Positions 1 to 8,861 of a DNA stretch of 64,000 nucleotides are shown here, piece after piece (position 1 is the stretch's first letter; each line of letters starts with the position of its first letter). Where the stretch lies: positions 2,976,001-3,040,000 of the forward strand of contig NZ_JACKXE010000001.1 of the NCBI RefSeq assembly GCF_014212315.1, given 5' to 3'. The notes beneath the pieces are model-generated. The model saw only the letters and a list, made by a program, of their open reading frames with translations. It had not been told where the DNA came from and ran no database searches. Origin of the DNA: Nocardioides luti (GTDB lineage: Bacteria > Actinomycetota > Actinomycetes > Propionibacteriales > Nocardioidaceae). Position numbers and translations under genes: made by a program.

Positions 1-2
1 TG

Positions 3-674
3 TCCGCCCCCGTGATCGCCCAGATCTTCAACGGCACGATCACGAAGTGGGACGACCCGCTCATCGCCGCCGACAACCCGGACGCGACGCTGCCCGACAC
101 GACGATCACCCCCGTGCACCGCTCGGACGACTCGGGCACCACGAGCAACTTCACCGACTACCTGGAGAAGGCTGCCGAGGGCAAGTGGGCCGACCCGCAC
201 GACGGCGTGTGGCCGCTCAAGGGTGGCGAGGCCGGCGAGGGCACCTCGGGCCTCGTGGCCGCGGTCAAGGCCGGCGACGGCACGATCGGCTACGCCGACG
301 AGAGCCAGGCCGGTGACCTCGGCGTCGCCAAGATCAAGGTCGGCTCGGAGTACAACGCCCCGACCGCCGAGGGCGCCGCGCAGGTGCTCGCCGAGTCGCC
401 GCGCACCGAGGGCCGCGACGCGGTCGACATGGCGATCGACGTGGACCGCACCGCGACCGACTCGGGTGCCTACCCGCTGATGCTGACGTCGTACCTCATC
501 GCCTGCCAGACCTACGACAAGGCGTCCGACGCCGACCTGGTCAAGGGCTACCTGTCGTACGTCGTGTCGGAGGAGGGCCAGCAGGCCGCCGCCGACCAGG
601 CCGGCTCCGCGCCGCTCGACTCGTCGCTGCAGCAGGAAGCCGCCGGCATCGTCGAGAAGATCGCCGCCAAGTAA
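3..674 (+). CDS. pstS: Phosphate ABC transporter substrate-binding protein PstS, 5' truncated
   Basis: The open frame runs in from the left edge, so the signal peptide and first lobe are missing; 223 residues remain. PstS binds inorganic phosphate outside the membrane and delivers it to PstCAB. The HRSDDSGTT segment (about residues 36-44 of the visible part) matches the phosphate-coordinating RSDxSGTT motif of the family. The remainder has the usual second-lobe pattern, including a GTIGYADES stretch, and ends EKIAAK. It lies 87 bp upstream of pstC in the same direction, in the standard pstSCAB order. The true start is outside the window. Confidence 0.95.
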   Translation, partial: SAPVIAQIFNGTITKWDDPLIAADNPDATLPDTTITPVHRSDDSGTTSNFTDYLEKAAEGKWADPHDGVWPLKGGEAGEGTSGLVAAVKAGDGTIGYADESQAGDLGVAKIKVGSEYNAPTAEGAAQVLAESPRTEGRDAVDMAIDVDRTATDSGAYPLMLTSYLIACQTYDKASDADLVKGYLSYVVSEEGQQAAADQAGSAPLDSSLQQEAAGIVEKIAAK

Positions 675-761
675 CGTCAGTTCAACAGCAGCACACGGCG
701 TGCGGCGGGTCGGGGAACCGGCTCGCCGCATCGCCACGCCGGACCCGAGCTGAGGAGAGCA

Positions 762-1709
762 GTGACAGCCACCATGACCCCGGACGAGACCCGGCAGGCG
801 ACCCCGCCGCGCCGGCGGGGCGACCGCGTCTTCGCCGGCCTCAGCCGCGGAGCGGGCCTGGTCATCCTGGCCGCGCTCGCCGGGGTCTTCGTCTTCCTGA
901 CGATCGAGGGCATCCCCGGCCTCAGCCAGCCCGCGTCGACCTACGCCCCCAGCGCCGACTTCCTCTCGTACGTCGGCCCGCTGGTGTTCGGCACGATCCT
1001 GGCCGCGCTCCTGGCGCTGGTCCTGGCGGTGCCGTTCGCGTTCGGGATCGCGCTGTTCATCTCGCACTACGCGCCGCGCCGGCTCGCGACCCCGGTGGCC
1101 TACGTGGTCGACCTGCTCGCGGCCGTCCCGTCCGTGGTGTTCGGCCTGTGGGGGGCGCGCACGCTGGCGCCGTACCTCGTCAGCCTGCACACCTGGCTGG
1201 CCGAGCACGCCTCGTGGATCCCCTTCTTCAAGGGTCCGGCGTCCGTGACCGGTCGCACCATCTTCACCGCCGGCATCGTGCTGGCGATCATGATCCTCCC
1301 GATCATCACCGCGATCTCGCGCGAGATCTTCGCCCAGACCCCACGGCTGAACGAGGAGGCCGCGCTCGCGCTCGGCGCGACGCGCTGGGAGATGATCCGG
1401 CTGACGGTCTTCCCCTACGCCCGCTCGGGCATGGTCTCGGCCGTGATGCTCGGCCTGGGTCGCGCGCTCGGCGAGACGATGGCGGTCGCGATGGTGCTGT
1501 CCGCCTCGCCGGTCGTCACGCTCAACCTGATCTCGAACACCAACCCGGCCACGGTCGCCTCGAACATCGCCTCCAGCTTCTCCGAGGCGACGCCGGCCAA
1601 GCTGCACGTGCTGATCGCGACCGGCCTGGTGCTGTTCGCCTTCACCTTCGCGGTGAACTTCGCGGCCCGCTGGGTCGTGGGCCGCAGCGAGCGGAGGATG
1701 GCCCGATGA
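762..1709 (+). CDS. pstC: Phosphate ABC transporter permease PstC
   Basis: Integral membrane subunit (315 aa) that forms the phosphate channel together with PstA. The GTG start follows a GAGGAG ribosome site 4 bases upstream; an in-frame ATG four codons later is possible. About six hydrophobic segments are visible. The ABC-permease EAA loop lies near residues 200-215 (ALALGATRWEMIRLTVFPYA) and is followed by the PstC-typical GRALGETMAV. Length fits the family. Its TGA stop overlaps the pstA ATG (ATGA), so the two permease genes are probably translationally coupled. Confidence 0.95.
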   Translation: MTATMTPDETRQATPPRRRGDRVFAGLSRGAGLVILAALAGVFVFLTIEGIPGLSQPASTYAPSADFLSYVGPLVFGTILAALLALVLAVPFAFGIALFISHYAPRRLATPVAYVVDLLAAVPSVVFGLWGARTLAPYLVSLHTWLAEHASWIPFFKGPASVTGRTIFTAGIVLAIMILPIITAISREIFAQTPRLNEEAALALGATRWEMIRLTVFPYARSGMVSAVMLGLGRALGETMAVAMVLSASPVVTLNLISNTNPATVASNIASSFSEATPAKLHVLIATGLVLFAFTFAVNFAARWVVGRSERRMAR

Positions 1710-2794
1710 GCGCCTCCGAGCTCGCCCTCAAGGACGTCTCCTCGTCCATGTCCCTCGCGCAGCCGCGGCTGCCGCGCTGGGCGCCCGCGCTGATCGGCGT
1801 GCTCGCGCTCGCCGGCGCCGGCCTGCCGGCGATGCTGCTCGGCTGGGGCCTGGTGCCGTGGCTGCTGCTGGCGCTGCTGCTGTTCCTCGTCGGGCTGCCG
1901 CTGTGGTCGCTGGGCGTCGAGAACTCCCGCGCCGCCGTCGACCGGCTGATGACCTCGCTGGTGTGGTCGGCCTTCGGGCTGGCCGTGGTGCCGCTCGTCT
2001 GGCTGCTCTGGACCGTCGTCAGCAAGGGCGCCTCGGTCATCAGCGTCGAGTTCCTGACCTACGACATGCGCAACATCGTCGGCCCCGGCGGCGGCATCTA
2101 CCACGCGCTGCTCGGGACCCTGCTGGTCACGCTGGCCGCCGCCGCCATCTCGGTCCCGGTCGGGCTGTTCGCTGCGATCTACCTCGTCGAGTACGGCAAG
2201 GGCAGCAAGCTCGCGAAGTGGATCACCTTCCTCGTGGACGTGATGACCGGCATCCCCTCGATCGTGGCCGGCCTCTTCGCGCTGGCGGTCTTCGTGCTGA
2301 TCCTGGGTCCGCAGGCCCGGCTCGGCTTCGGCGGCTCCGTCGCGCTGTCGCTGCTGATGATCCCGATCGTGGTCCGCTCGGCCGAGGAGATGCTGCGGCT
2401 GGTGCCCGACGACCTGCGCGAGGCGTCGTACGCCCTCGGCGTACCCAAGTGGCGCACGATCACCAAGGTGGTGCTCCCGACGGCCCTGGGCGGCATCATC
2501 ACGGGTGTGACTCTCGCCGTGGCCCGCGTGATCGGGGAGACCGCGCCGCTGCTGGTCGTCGCCGGCAAGACGGACTCGGTCAACCTCAACCTGATGCACG
2601 AGCGGATGACCACCCTGCCCGTGTACATCTTCTACTCGTTCACCCAGCCGGGCATCGCGCCCGCCGGCAGCGGCGCCGAGGCGCCCGGGATCGCCCGCGC
2701 GTGGGGGGCCGCCCTGGTCCTCATCGTGATCGTGATGGTCCTCAACCTGCTGGCGCGCTTCGTCGGCAAGATCTTCGCCCCCAAGAAAGGCTGA
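1706..2794 (+). CDS. pstA: Phosphate ABC transporter permease PstA
   Basis: Second membrane subunit of the Pst importer, 362 aa. The ATG at 1706 overlaps the pstC stop. It is somewhat longer than the minimal PstA (about 280-300 aa) because of an N-terminal extension with two extra hydrophobic segments (about residues 25-75). This longer form is, as I recall, common in actinobacteria. The EAA-type loop ASYALGVPKWRTITKVVLPT and the conserved GETAPLL (about residue 278) identify it. Nine bases separate it from pstB. Confidence 0.94.
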   Translation: MSASELALKDVSSSMSLAQPRLPRWAPALIGVLALAGAGLPAMLLGWGLVPWLLLALLLFLVGLPLWSLGVENSRAAVDRLMTSLVWSAFGLAVVPLVWLLWTVVSKGASVISVEFLTYDMRNIVGPGGGIYHALLGTLLVTLAAAAISVPVGLFAAIYLVEYGKGSKLAKWITFLVDVMTGIPSIVAGLFALAVFVLILGPQARLGFGGSVALSLLMIPIVVRSAEEMLRLVPDDLREASYALGVPKWRTITKVVLPTALGGIITGVTLAVARVIGETAPLLVVAGKTDSVNLNLMHERMTTLPVYIFYSFTQPGIAPAGSGAEAPGIARAWGAALVLIVIVMVLNLLARFVGKIFAPKKG

Positions 2795-2803
2795 GCCCCA
2801 CTC

Positions 2804-3583
2804 ATGGCCAAGAGCATCGACGTCTCCGACCTGAACATCTACTACGGGGACTTCCTCGCCGTCGAGGGCGTCAACATGACCATCAAGGCGCGGTCCGTGA
2901 CCGCGTTCATCGGCCCCTCCGGCTGCGGCAAGTCCACCATGCTGCGGTCGCTGAACCGCATGCACGAGGTGATCCCCGGCGCCCGCGTCGAGGGCAAGAT
3001 CATGGTGGACGGGCAGTCGCTGTACGACGCCTCGATCGACCCGGTCGCCGTACGCCGCGAGATCGGCATGGTCTTCCAGCGCCCCAACCCGTTCCCCACG
3101 ATGTCGATCTACGACAACGTCCTCGCGGGCAACCGGCTGAACGCCAAGAAGATGAAGAAGTCCGAGGCCGACACCATCGTCGAGCGCTCGCTCTCCGCGG
3201 CGAACCTCTGGGCCGAGGTCAAGGACCGTCTCAACAAGCCCGGCATGGGCTTGTCCGGCGGCCAGCAGCAGCGGCTCTGCATCGCCCGCGCGATCGCCGT
3301 CGAGCCGCAGGTGCTGCTCATGGACGAGCCGTGCTCGGCCCTCGACCCGATCTCGACCTCCGCGATCGAGGACCTGATCCACGAGCTGAAGACCGACTAC
3401 ACGATCGTCATCGTCACCCACAACATGCAGCAGGCCGCCCGCGTCTCCGACGACACCGGCTTCTTCAACCTCAAGGCCACCGGCGAGCCCGGCCACCTCG
3501 TGGAGTTCAACCCCACCAAGAAGATGTTCACCCAGCCCGACCAGGAGTCCACCGAGGCGTACATCTCGGGCCGCTTCGGCTGA
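2804..3583 (+). CDS. pstB: Phosphate ABC transporter ATP-binding protein PstB
   Basis: Cytoplasmic ATPase (259 aa) that powers PstCA. Complete ABC motifs are present: Walker [10 protein letters not shown] (about residues 36-44), signature LSGGQQQR (about 150-157), Walker B VLLMDEP, D-loop SALDP, and the switch histidine in VTHNMQQA. It is the last gene of the pst operon in this window; a phoU gene does not follow. A hairpin at 3633-3693 lies 49 bp downstream and may end the transcript, although that hairpin also belongs to the repeat pair around the next gene. Confidence 0.97.
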   Translation: MAKSIDVSDLNIYYGDFLAVEGVNMTIKARSVTAFIGPSGCGKSTMLRSLNRMHEVIPGARVEGKIMVDGQSLYDASIDPVAVRREIGMVFQRPNPFPTMSIYDNVLAGNRLNAKKMKKSEADTIVERSLSAANLWAEVKDRLNKPGMGLSGGQQQRLCIARAIAVEPQVLLMDEPCSALDPISTSAIEDLIHELKTDYTIVIVTHNMQQAARVSDDTGFFNLKATGEPGHLVEFNPTKKMFTQPDQESTEAYISGRFG

Positions 3584-3632
3584 GTGCTCGAGGGCGCTCG
3601 GCGCGGGCGCCGGTGTCAGGGAGTTGCCCCGG

Positions 3633-3693
3633 ATAGTCCGACACGATTTCGTCGTCGGGACAGCCGATGGACGACAAATTCGTAGCGGACTAT
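3633..3693. repeat. Imperfect hairpin (left partner of a pair flanking the nuclease-like gene)
   Basis: Left arm 3633-3656 and right arm 3670-3693 pair at 20 of 24 positions around a 13-base loop. The outer arm reads ATAGTCCGACACG. The same 13 bases begin a perfect hairpin at 4823-4883, on the other side of the gene between them. The right arm runs into an ATG at 3692, the most upstream possible start of that gene. It may double as the pst operon terminator, but the shared arm sequence suggests one repeat family used twice. Confidence 0.8.
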
Positions 3694-3757
3694 GCCGGCG
3701 CTGCCGGGGGTGTGGATAGCCGCTGCAGCGATCCTCGGGCCGAGGAACCCTCGTGGG

Positions 3758-4807
3758 GTGTCCGCGTTCGATCCACCCGCCTTCCACGCCGCCCGGCCCG
3801 GGCTCGTCCGGCCCGTGCGCGTGGACCCGAAGGGCGAGCGAGGGCCAACCCCCGCGCAGGTGCGCGGGGCGGCGTGGCGACGGACGAGTGCGGGTCTCTT
3901 CGTTCCGTCGACGGTGGGCCTCGACCGTGTCGAGCAGAGGATCGTCGAGGCGGCCGCTGTCCTGCCGAGCTACGGAGGCGTCACGGGCTGGGCGGCGCTG
4001 CGGTGGCTGGGTGGACGCTGGTTCGAGGGCACGGACGTGGCCGGGTGGCGGTTGCCGGTGACACTGGCGACCGGTGGGCTGAACGTCCGTCACCAGCCGG
4101 GGATCCGGGTGTGCAAGGAGAAGCTGGACCCTCGCGACCTCATCGAGGTGGACGGCCTGCGGATCACCACGGCAGCACGGTCCGTGTGCTTCGAGATGCG
4201 GTACGCCGACAATCTTCGGCTGGCCGTGCGTGCCGCAGACATGGCGTGCTTCAACGACCTCGTCTCGACGTCCGAGCTGTCGACGTACGTGCTCGCCCAC
4301 GCCGCGTGGACGGGGATCCCCCGAGCGCGCGACGCTCTCGGCCTGATGCAGGAGAACAGCTGGTCGCCTGCGGAGGTCGACCTGCGCCTCGTGTGGACGG
4401 TGGACGCAGGGCTCGGCATCCCCCTCTGCAACGTCCCGATCTTCGACCGGGCTGGCCGGCACCTGGGCACGCCCGACCTGTTCGACCCGGACGCGGGGGT
4501 CGCCGTCGAGTACGACTCCTCCCTGCACCTGACCGGATTTCAACGAGCGAGGGATGTGCGGCGGGAGGAGGTGTTCCGCAGCCATGGCCTGGAGTACCTC
4601 ACCTCCGTCGCGGCCGATCGCGGCGACGTCGACGCGCTGGTGGCTCGGATCCACGCCACTCGAGCACGAGCCCGGTGGCTGCCCGAGTCACAGCGCGCCT
4701 GGACGACCCAGGCACCCCCGTGGTGGGTCCGCACCGAGACCGTGGAGCAGCGACGGCGGTTGACCAGCGGACAACGGTCCTACCTGCTGCGCCACCGAGC
4801 CGGCTGA
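3758..4807 (+). CDS. DUF559/AbiEi-like protein with a PD-(D/E)XK nuclease-like C-terminus
   Basis: About 349 aa from the GTG at 3758, chosen because a GAGGA ribosome site lies 11 bases upstream. An in-frame ATG at 3692 sits inside a hairpin and has no ribosome site. The N-terminal half resembles the AbiEi antitoxin-like domain found in many actinobacterial proteins (RTSAGLFVPS, then an LRITTAARSVCFEMR stretch). The C-terminal part has PDLFDPDAGVAVEYDSSLH, with spacing like the PD...ExD core of Vsr/DUF559 endonucleases. Function is unknown to me; nuclease activity is inferred from these motifs. The gene stands alone between two hairpins that share the arm ATAGTCCGACACG, and a related gene at 18719-19696 has its own hairpin pair. 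Confidence 0.75.
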   Translation: MSAFDPPAFHAARPGLVRPVRVDPKGERGPTPAQVRGAAWRRTSAGLFVPSTVGLDRVEQRIVEAAAVLPSYGGVTGWAALRWLGGRWFEGTDVAGWRLPVTLATGGLNVRHQPGIRVCKEKLDPRDLIEVDGLRITTAARSVCFEMRYADNLRLAVRAADMACFNDLVSTSELSTYVLAHAAWTGIPRARDALGLMQENSWSPAEVDLRLVWTVDAGLGIPLCNVPIFDRAGRHLGTPDLFDPDAGVAVEYDSSLHLTGFQRARDVRREEVFRSHGLEYLTSVAADRGDVDALVARIHATRARARWLPESQRAWTTQAPPWWVRTETVEQRRRLTSGQRSYLLRHRAG

Positions 4808-4822
4808 CGCGTCACCACCGGC

Positions 4823-4883
4823 ATAGTCCGACACGTTTCTGTCGCCCCAAGGGGCTTCGGACAACAGAAACGTGTCGGACTAT
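4823..4883. repeat. Perfect 20-bp hairpin (right partner of the pair flanking the nuclease-like gene)
   Basis: Arms 4823-4842 and 4864-4883 are exact reverse complements (20 bp), beginning ATAGTCCGACACG. The 21-base loop contains a small inner CCCC-AA-GGGG element. It lies between the convergent nuclease-like gene (stop 4807) and the Pit transporter gene (stop 4918), so it could act as a bidirectional terminator. The first 13 bases of the arm are identical to those of the hairpin at 3633-3693. Confidence 0.85.
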
Positions 4884-4917
4884 CCCGCCAGAGCGCGAGC
4901 CCGGCCGCCGGCCAGGC

Positions 4918-5934
4918 TCAGACCGGGACGACCAGGTGCAGCACGAAGTAGCAGATCGCGGCCATCAGACCGGCCATGGGGAAGGTGAGGACCCAGGCGG
5001 TGACGATCGAGCGGGCGACGCCCCAGCGGACGGCGGAGAAGCGCTTGGTGGCGCCGGCGCCCATGATCGACGAGGTGATGATGTGGGTGGTCGAGATGGG
5101 GGCGGCGTACACGAACGCGGTGGTGTAGAGCACGGCCGCGCCGACCGACTCGGCGGAGAAGCCGCGGGCCGGGTCGAGGTGGATGATCCGGCGGCCGAGG
5201 GTGCGCATGATGCGCCAGCCGCCGGAGTAGGTGCCGAGCGAGATCGCCGAGGCGGCCGCGATGACGACCCAGAGGGGGAGCGGGTCGCCCTCGGAGACGT
5301 GGTCGGTCGCGAGGAGCGCCAGGAAGATGACACCCATCGTCTTCTGGGCGTCCTGCAGGCCGTGGCCCAGGGCGAGCCCGGCGGCCGAGACGGTCTGCGC
5401 CATCCGGAAGCCGCGGAAGACCTTGTGCGGGTTCCGCTTCCGGAAGATCCACATGATCGAGAGCATCACGACGAAGGCCGCCGCGAAGCCGAACAGCGGC
5501 GAGGCCACCATCGGGATCACGACCTTGTCGATGATCGTCTTCCACTGCACGGCCGCGATGTCGGGGCCCGCGGCGATGGTCGCGCCGCCGAGGCCGCCGA
5601 TGAGGGCGTGCGAGGAGGAGGAGGGGAGGCCGAAGTACCACGTGATGAGGTTCCACGCGATGGCCCCGAGCAGGCCCGCGAGTACGACGACGAGCGCATG
5701 CCCCGCGTCGAGGCCGTCGGCGAACTTGATGGTGTCACTGACGGTGTGCGCGACCTCCTGGCCGAGCAGCGCGCCGACGAAGTTCATCACCGCCGCGAGG
5801 ATCAGGGCGACCCGTGGGGTCAGCGCCCGGGTCGAGACCGAGGTGGCGATGGCGTTCGCCGCGTCGTGAAAACCGTTGGTGTAGTCGAAGCCGAGGGCCA
5901 CGACGACAACCGCGATGACAATCGCGAGCTCCAC
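4918..5934 (-). CDS. Low-affinity inorganic phosphate transporter, Pit family
   Basis: A 338-residue, highly hydrophobic protein with about ten membrane segments. It carries the Pit N-terminal signature GFDYTNGFHDAANAIATSVS (residues 15-34) and a repeated second half (around AVLYTTAFVYAAPISTTHII), as expected for the inverted repeat of phosphate:cation symporters. The GTG start is 3 bases after the stop of the PhoU-like gene at 5938-6555, so the two form one unit, as is usual for Pit and its DUF47 accessory protein. It provides constitutive uptake next to the high-affinity Pst system. Confidence 0.93.
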   Translation of the reverse strand: MELAIVIAVVVVALGFDYTNGFHDAANAIATSVSTRALTPRVALILAAVMNFVGALLGQEVAHTVSDTIKFADGLDAGHALVVVLAGLLGAIAWNLITWYFGLPSSSSHALIGGLGGATIAAGPDIAAVQWKTIIDKVVIPMVASPLFGFAAAFVVMLSIMWIFRKRNPHKVFRGFRMAQTVSAAGLALGHGLQDAQKTMGVIFLALLATDHVSEGDPLPLWVVIAAASAISLGTYSGGWRIMRTLGRRIIHLDPARGFSAESVGAAVLYTTAFVYAAPISTTHIITSSIMGAGATKRFSAVRWGVARSIVTAWVLTFPMAGLMAAICYFVLHLVVPV

Positions 5935-5937
5935 GGG

Positions 5938-6555
5938 TCAGGACTCCTTGACCGCGATCTGCTCCACGATGTTGGCGACCTTCTCGAAGGCGTCGATGGC
6001 GCCCTCGAGCGACTCGACGATGTCCTTCAGCTTGAGCACCTCCATCGCCTTGTACTCGCCGCTGAACAGGTGGGCGAGCATCCGGCGGTGGTTCTTGTCG
6101 CCGACGTTCTCGAGACGGTTGATCTCGATCCAGTACTCCTCCAGCGACTGCATCGAGCGGAGGTTCGGCATCGCAGCCGCGGTGATCTCGGCGCAGCGCT
6201 GGATGACCTCGACCTGGGTCGACAGCTCGGCCGGCAGGATCTTCACCTCGTACAGCAGGATCAGGTCGACGACCTCGTCCATCATGTCCATGACGTCGTC
6301 GATCCCCGAGGCGAGGTTGTAGATGTCCTCGCGGTCGAAGGGCGTGACGAACGTCGTGTTCACGCGGCGGACGATGGCGTGCGTCGTCTCGTCGGCCTGG
6401 TGCTCGGCCTCGCGCATCCGACGGGCCACGTCCTGGTGGTCGGCGGTCTCGCTGAGCATCTCGGCGAGCAGCTCGGCGCCCCCGACGAGGTGCTGGGCAG
6501 CCTCGCTGAAGAGGTCGTAGAACGTCGTGTCGGTCGGGCGGAACTTCAAACCCAC
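5938..6555 (-). CDS. PhoU-like Pit accessory protein (DUF47)
   Basis: A 205-residue soluble helical protein of the DUF47/PhoU-like family, typically encoded beside Pit and thought to regulate phosphate flux. Motifs include AEHQADETTHAIVRRVNTTF and ASGIDDVMDMMDEVVDLILL, typical of the metal-binding helical repeats. GTG start with CAGGAG about 8 bases upstream. It is the first gene of a pair with pit. A TAGCAT element at 6592-6597 could be its -10 box. Confidence 0.92.
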   Translation of the reverse strand: MGLKFRPTDTTFYDLFSEAAQHLVGGAELLAEMLSETADHQDVARRMREAEHQADETTHAIVRRVNTTFVTPFDREDIYNLASGIDDVMDMMDEVVDLILLYEVKILPAELSTQVEVIQRCAEITAAAMPNLRSMQSLEEYWIEINRLENVGDKNHRRMLAHLFSGEYKAMEVLKLKDIVESLEGAIDAFEKVANIVEQIAVKES

Positions 6556-6591
6556 GGGAAACTCCTGGAGAGCAGGATGAGAACAGCCGTC

Positions 6592-6597
6592 ATGCTA
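6592..6597 (-). promoter_or_regulatory. Possible -10 element for the DUF47-pit pair
   Basis: On the minus strand this reads TAGCAT, matching TANNNT, about 37 bases upstream of the DUF47 start. No convincing -35 box is visible. It lies in the 68-bp gap after ppk1, so pit may have its own promoter as well as read-through from ppk1. Pattern only. Confidence 0.35.
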
Positions 6598-6623
6598 GGG
6601 GGTCGGGACGCCGGACGCGCAAG

Positions 6624-8786
6624 TCAGGGCGCCGAGCGGCGTCGCCGCTGGCCCTCGATGAGCGCCTCCTGGAGGTGGACGCCGCCAGCGTTACGGGTCC
6701 ACTCGCCGTCCGGCCCGAGCAGCCAGGCGTTGGTGTCGGGGTCGAAGGCGAGGTCGAGCAGCCGGCCGACGGCCTCCACGTTGTCCGGACCGGGCAGCCG
6801 CACCAGGACCTCGACGCGGCGGTCGAGGTTGCGGTGCATCATGTCGGCCGACCCGATCCAGGCCTGCGGCTCGCCGGCGTTCTCGAACCAGAACACCCGG
6901 CTGTGCTCCAGGAAGCGGCCGAGGACCGAGCGGACCTCGATGGTCTCCGACAGCCCGGGAACCCCGGGCCGCAGCGAGCAGATCCCGCGCACGAGCAGCT
7001 GGATCGGCACACCCGCCTGCGAGGCGAGGTAGAGCGCGTCGATGATCGCCTCGTCGACGACCGAGTTGGCCTTCATCCGGATCCGGGCCGGGCGACCGGC
7101 CCGGTGGTGGGCGATCTCCTGGTGGATCTGGTCGACCAGGCCGTCCCGCACGGAGTCCGGGGCGACGAGCAGCTCGTCGTACGACGCGTTGCGGGCGTAG
7201 CCGCTGAGGTTGTTGAACAGGTGGGCGACATCCTCGCCGATGCGCTCGTTGGTGGTGATCAGCCCGAGGTCCTCGTAGCTGCGCGCGGTCTTGCCGTTGT
7301 AGTTGCCGGTGCCGATGTGCGTGTAGCGGCGGATCCCCTCGGCCTCGTCACGGACGACCATCGACAGCTTGCAGTGGGTCTTGAGCCCGACCAGGCCGTA
7401 GACCACGTGGCAGCCGGCCTGCTCGAGCTTGCGGGCCCAGCGGATGTTGGCCTGCTCGTCGAAGCGCGCCTTGATCTCGACGATCACCAGCACCTGCTTG
7501 CCGGACTCGGCCGCGTCGACGAGGGCGTCGATGATCGGGGAGTCCCCGGAGGTGCGGTAGAGCGTCTGCTTGATCGCCAGCACGTGCGGGTCGGCGGCGG
7601 CCTGCTCGATGAAGCGCTGGACCGAGGTGGCGAACGAGTCGTAGGGGTGGTGCAGCAGCACGTCGTTGCGGCGCGCGGCCTTGAAGACGTCGACGGGCGC
7701 CGCGGACTCGACCTCGGCCAGGCGGGAGTGGGTGGTCGGCACGAAGGCGGCGTACTTCAGCTCCTCGCGCGGCAGGTCGGCGATGCCGTGCAGGCCGCGC
7801 AGGTCGAGCGGGCCGGGCAGCCGGAAGACCTCGTCCTGGGTGACGCCGAGCTCGGAGGTCAGCAGCTCCAGCACCGCGGGGGAGATGGTCTCCTCGACCT
7901 CGAGGCGCACCGGCGGGCCGAAGCGGCGGCGGAGCAGCTCCTTCTCGAGGGCGGCGAGGAGGTTCTCGGCGTCGTCCTCCTCGACCTCGAGGTCCTCGTT
8001 GCGCGTCACCCGGAAGGAGTGCGCCTCCAGCACCTCCATGCCGGGGAAGAGCCGCTTGAGGTGCTCGGCGATGACGTCCTCGAGCGGCACGAAGCGCTGG
8101 TTGCCCAGCGGCACGAAGCGGGTGAAGATCGGCGGCACCTTGACCCGCGCGAAGTGCTCCTTGTCCGTCTTCGGGTTGCGGATCACGACGGCGAGGTTGA
8201 GCGAGAGGCCGGAGATGTAGGGGAACGGGTGCGCGGGGTCGACCGCCAGCGGGGTCAGCACCGGGAAGACCCGGTCCTTGAAGAGCCGCTTGCAGTACTT
8301 CTGCTCCTCGCGGTCGAGCTCGTCCCACCGCAGCAACTCGATGCCGGCCTCGGTCAGGGCCGGCACGATCTCGTCGCGGAAGACGTGGGCGTGCCGCAGC
8401 ATCTGCTCGCCGGCGCCGCGCCAGATCTGCTCCAGCACCTCGCGCGGCATCAGGCCCGAGGCGGCCCGCACCGCGACCCCGGCCGCGATCCGGCGCTTGA
8501 GACCGGCGACGCGGACCATGAAGAACTCGTCGAGGTTGCTCGTGACGATCGCGAGGTAGCGGGCCCGCTCGAGCAGCGGCAGCGACTGGTCCTCGGCGAG
8601 GTCGAGGACGCGCTGGTTGAAGTGCAGCCACGAGAGCTCCCGGTCGAGGAAGCGGTCGTCGTACTTCTCGACCGCGGCGAGCGCCTCGTGGTCGGGGACG
8701 TACGGCGGCTCCACGTCGAACGTCGCCTCCGCGGCGCGGTCGTCCGGTGGGACGACGACGGGGCTGGGGACGGTCTCCGCACTCAT
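6624..8786 (-). CDS. ppk1: Polyphosphate kinase 1
   Basis: A 720-residue PPK1, which reversibly polymerises the gamma-phosphate of ATP into polyphosphate. The N-terminal domain starts at about residue 45 ([20 protein letters not shown]) and is followed by the head domain. Two PLD-like catalytic domains contain [13 protein letters not shown] (about 470) and HIGTGNYN (about 486-493), the region of the phosphorylated histidine. The ATG at 8786 gives normal family length; the frame stays open further upstream but without similarity. No ribosome site is visible before the ATG, so the message may be leaderless. Location next to pst and pit links phosphate uptake to storage. Confidence 0.95.
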   Translation of the reverse strand: MSAETVPSPVVVPPDDRAAEATFDVEPPYVPDHEALAAVEKYDDRFLDRELSWLHFNQRVLDLAEDQSLPLLERARYLAIVTSNLDEFFMVRVAGLKRRIAAGVAVRAASGLMPREVLEQIWRGAGEQMLRHAHVFRDEIVPALTEAGIELLRWDELDREEQKYCKRLFKDRVFPVLTPLAVDPAHPFPYISGLSLNLAVVIRNPKTDKEHFARVKVPPIFTRFVPLGNQRFVPLEDVIAEHLKRLFPGMEVLEAHSFRVTRNEDLEVEEDDAENLLAALEKELLRRRFGPPVRLEVEETISPAVLELLTSELGVTQDEVFRLPGPLDLRGLHGIADLPREELKYAAFVPTTHSRLAEVESAAPVDVFKAARRNDVLLHHPYDSFATSVQRFIEQAAADPHVLAIKQTLYRTSGDSPIIDALVDAAESGKQVLVIVEIKARFDEQANIRWARKLEQAGCHVVYGLVGLKTHCKLSMVVRDEAEGIRRYTHIGTGNYNGKTARSYEDLGLITTNERIGEDVAHLFNNLSGYARNASYDELLVAPDSVRDGLVDQIHQEIAHHRAGRPARIRMKANSVVDEAIIDALYLASQAGVPIQLLVRGICSLRPGVPGLSETIEVRSVLGRFLEHSRVFWFENAGEPQAWIGSADMMHRNLDRRVEVLVRLPGPDNVEAVGRLLDLAFDPDTNAWLLGPDGEWTRNAGGVHLQEALIEGQRRRRSAP

Positions 8787-8861
8787 GTAGACCAGTGTGG
8801 CACCGGCGGGTGAACGGCGGGTGGACGTGATCGGGGCCGGACGGATGGGGTACAAACAGGT

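Noticed and set aside
3692..3757. ATG at 3692 as start of the first nuclease-like gene
   Set aside because: It lies in the arm of a hairpin and has no ribosome site; GTG at 3758 has GAGGA upstream and gives a family-like N-terminus. Not fully excluded.
1415..4654. A 1079-codon open frame on the minus strand across the pst genes
   Set aside because: It is antisense to pstC, pstA, pstB and the nuclease-like gene, all with clear family motifs. Its translation is Arg/His/Gly-rich and low complexity, as expected for a shadow frame in GC-rich DNA.
6675..8813. A 712-codon forward frame opposite ppk1
   Set aside because: Antisense to a full-length, motif-complete polyphosphate kinase; its own sequence is low-complexity Val/Asp/Glu/Arg with no domain.
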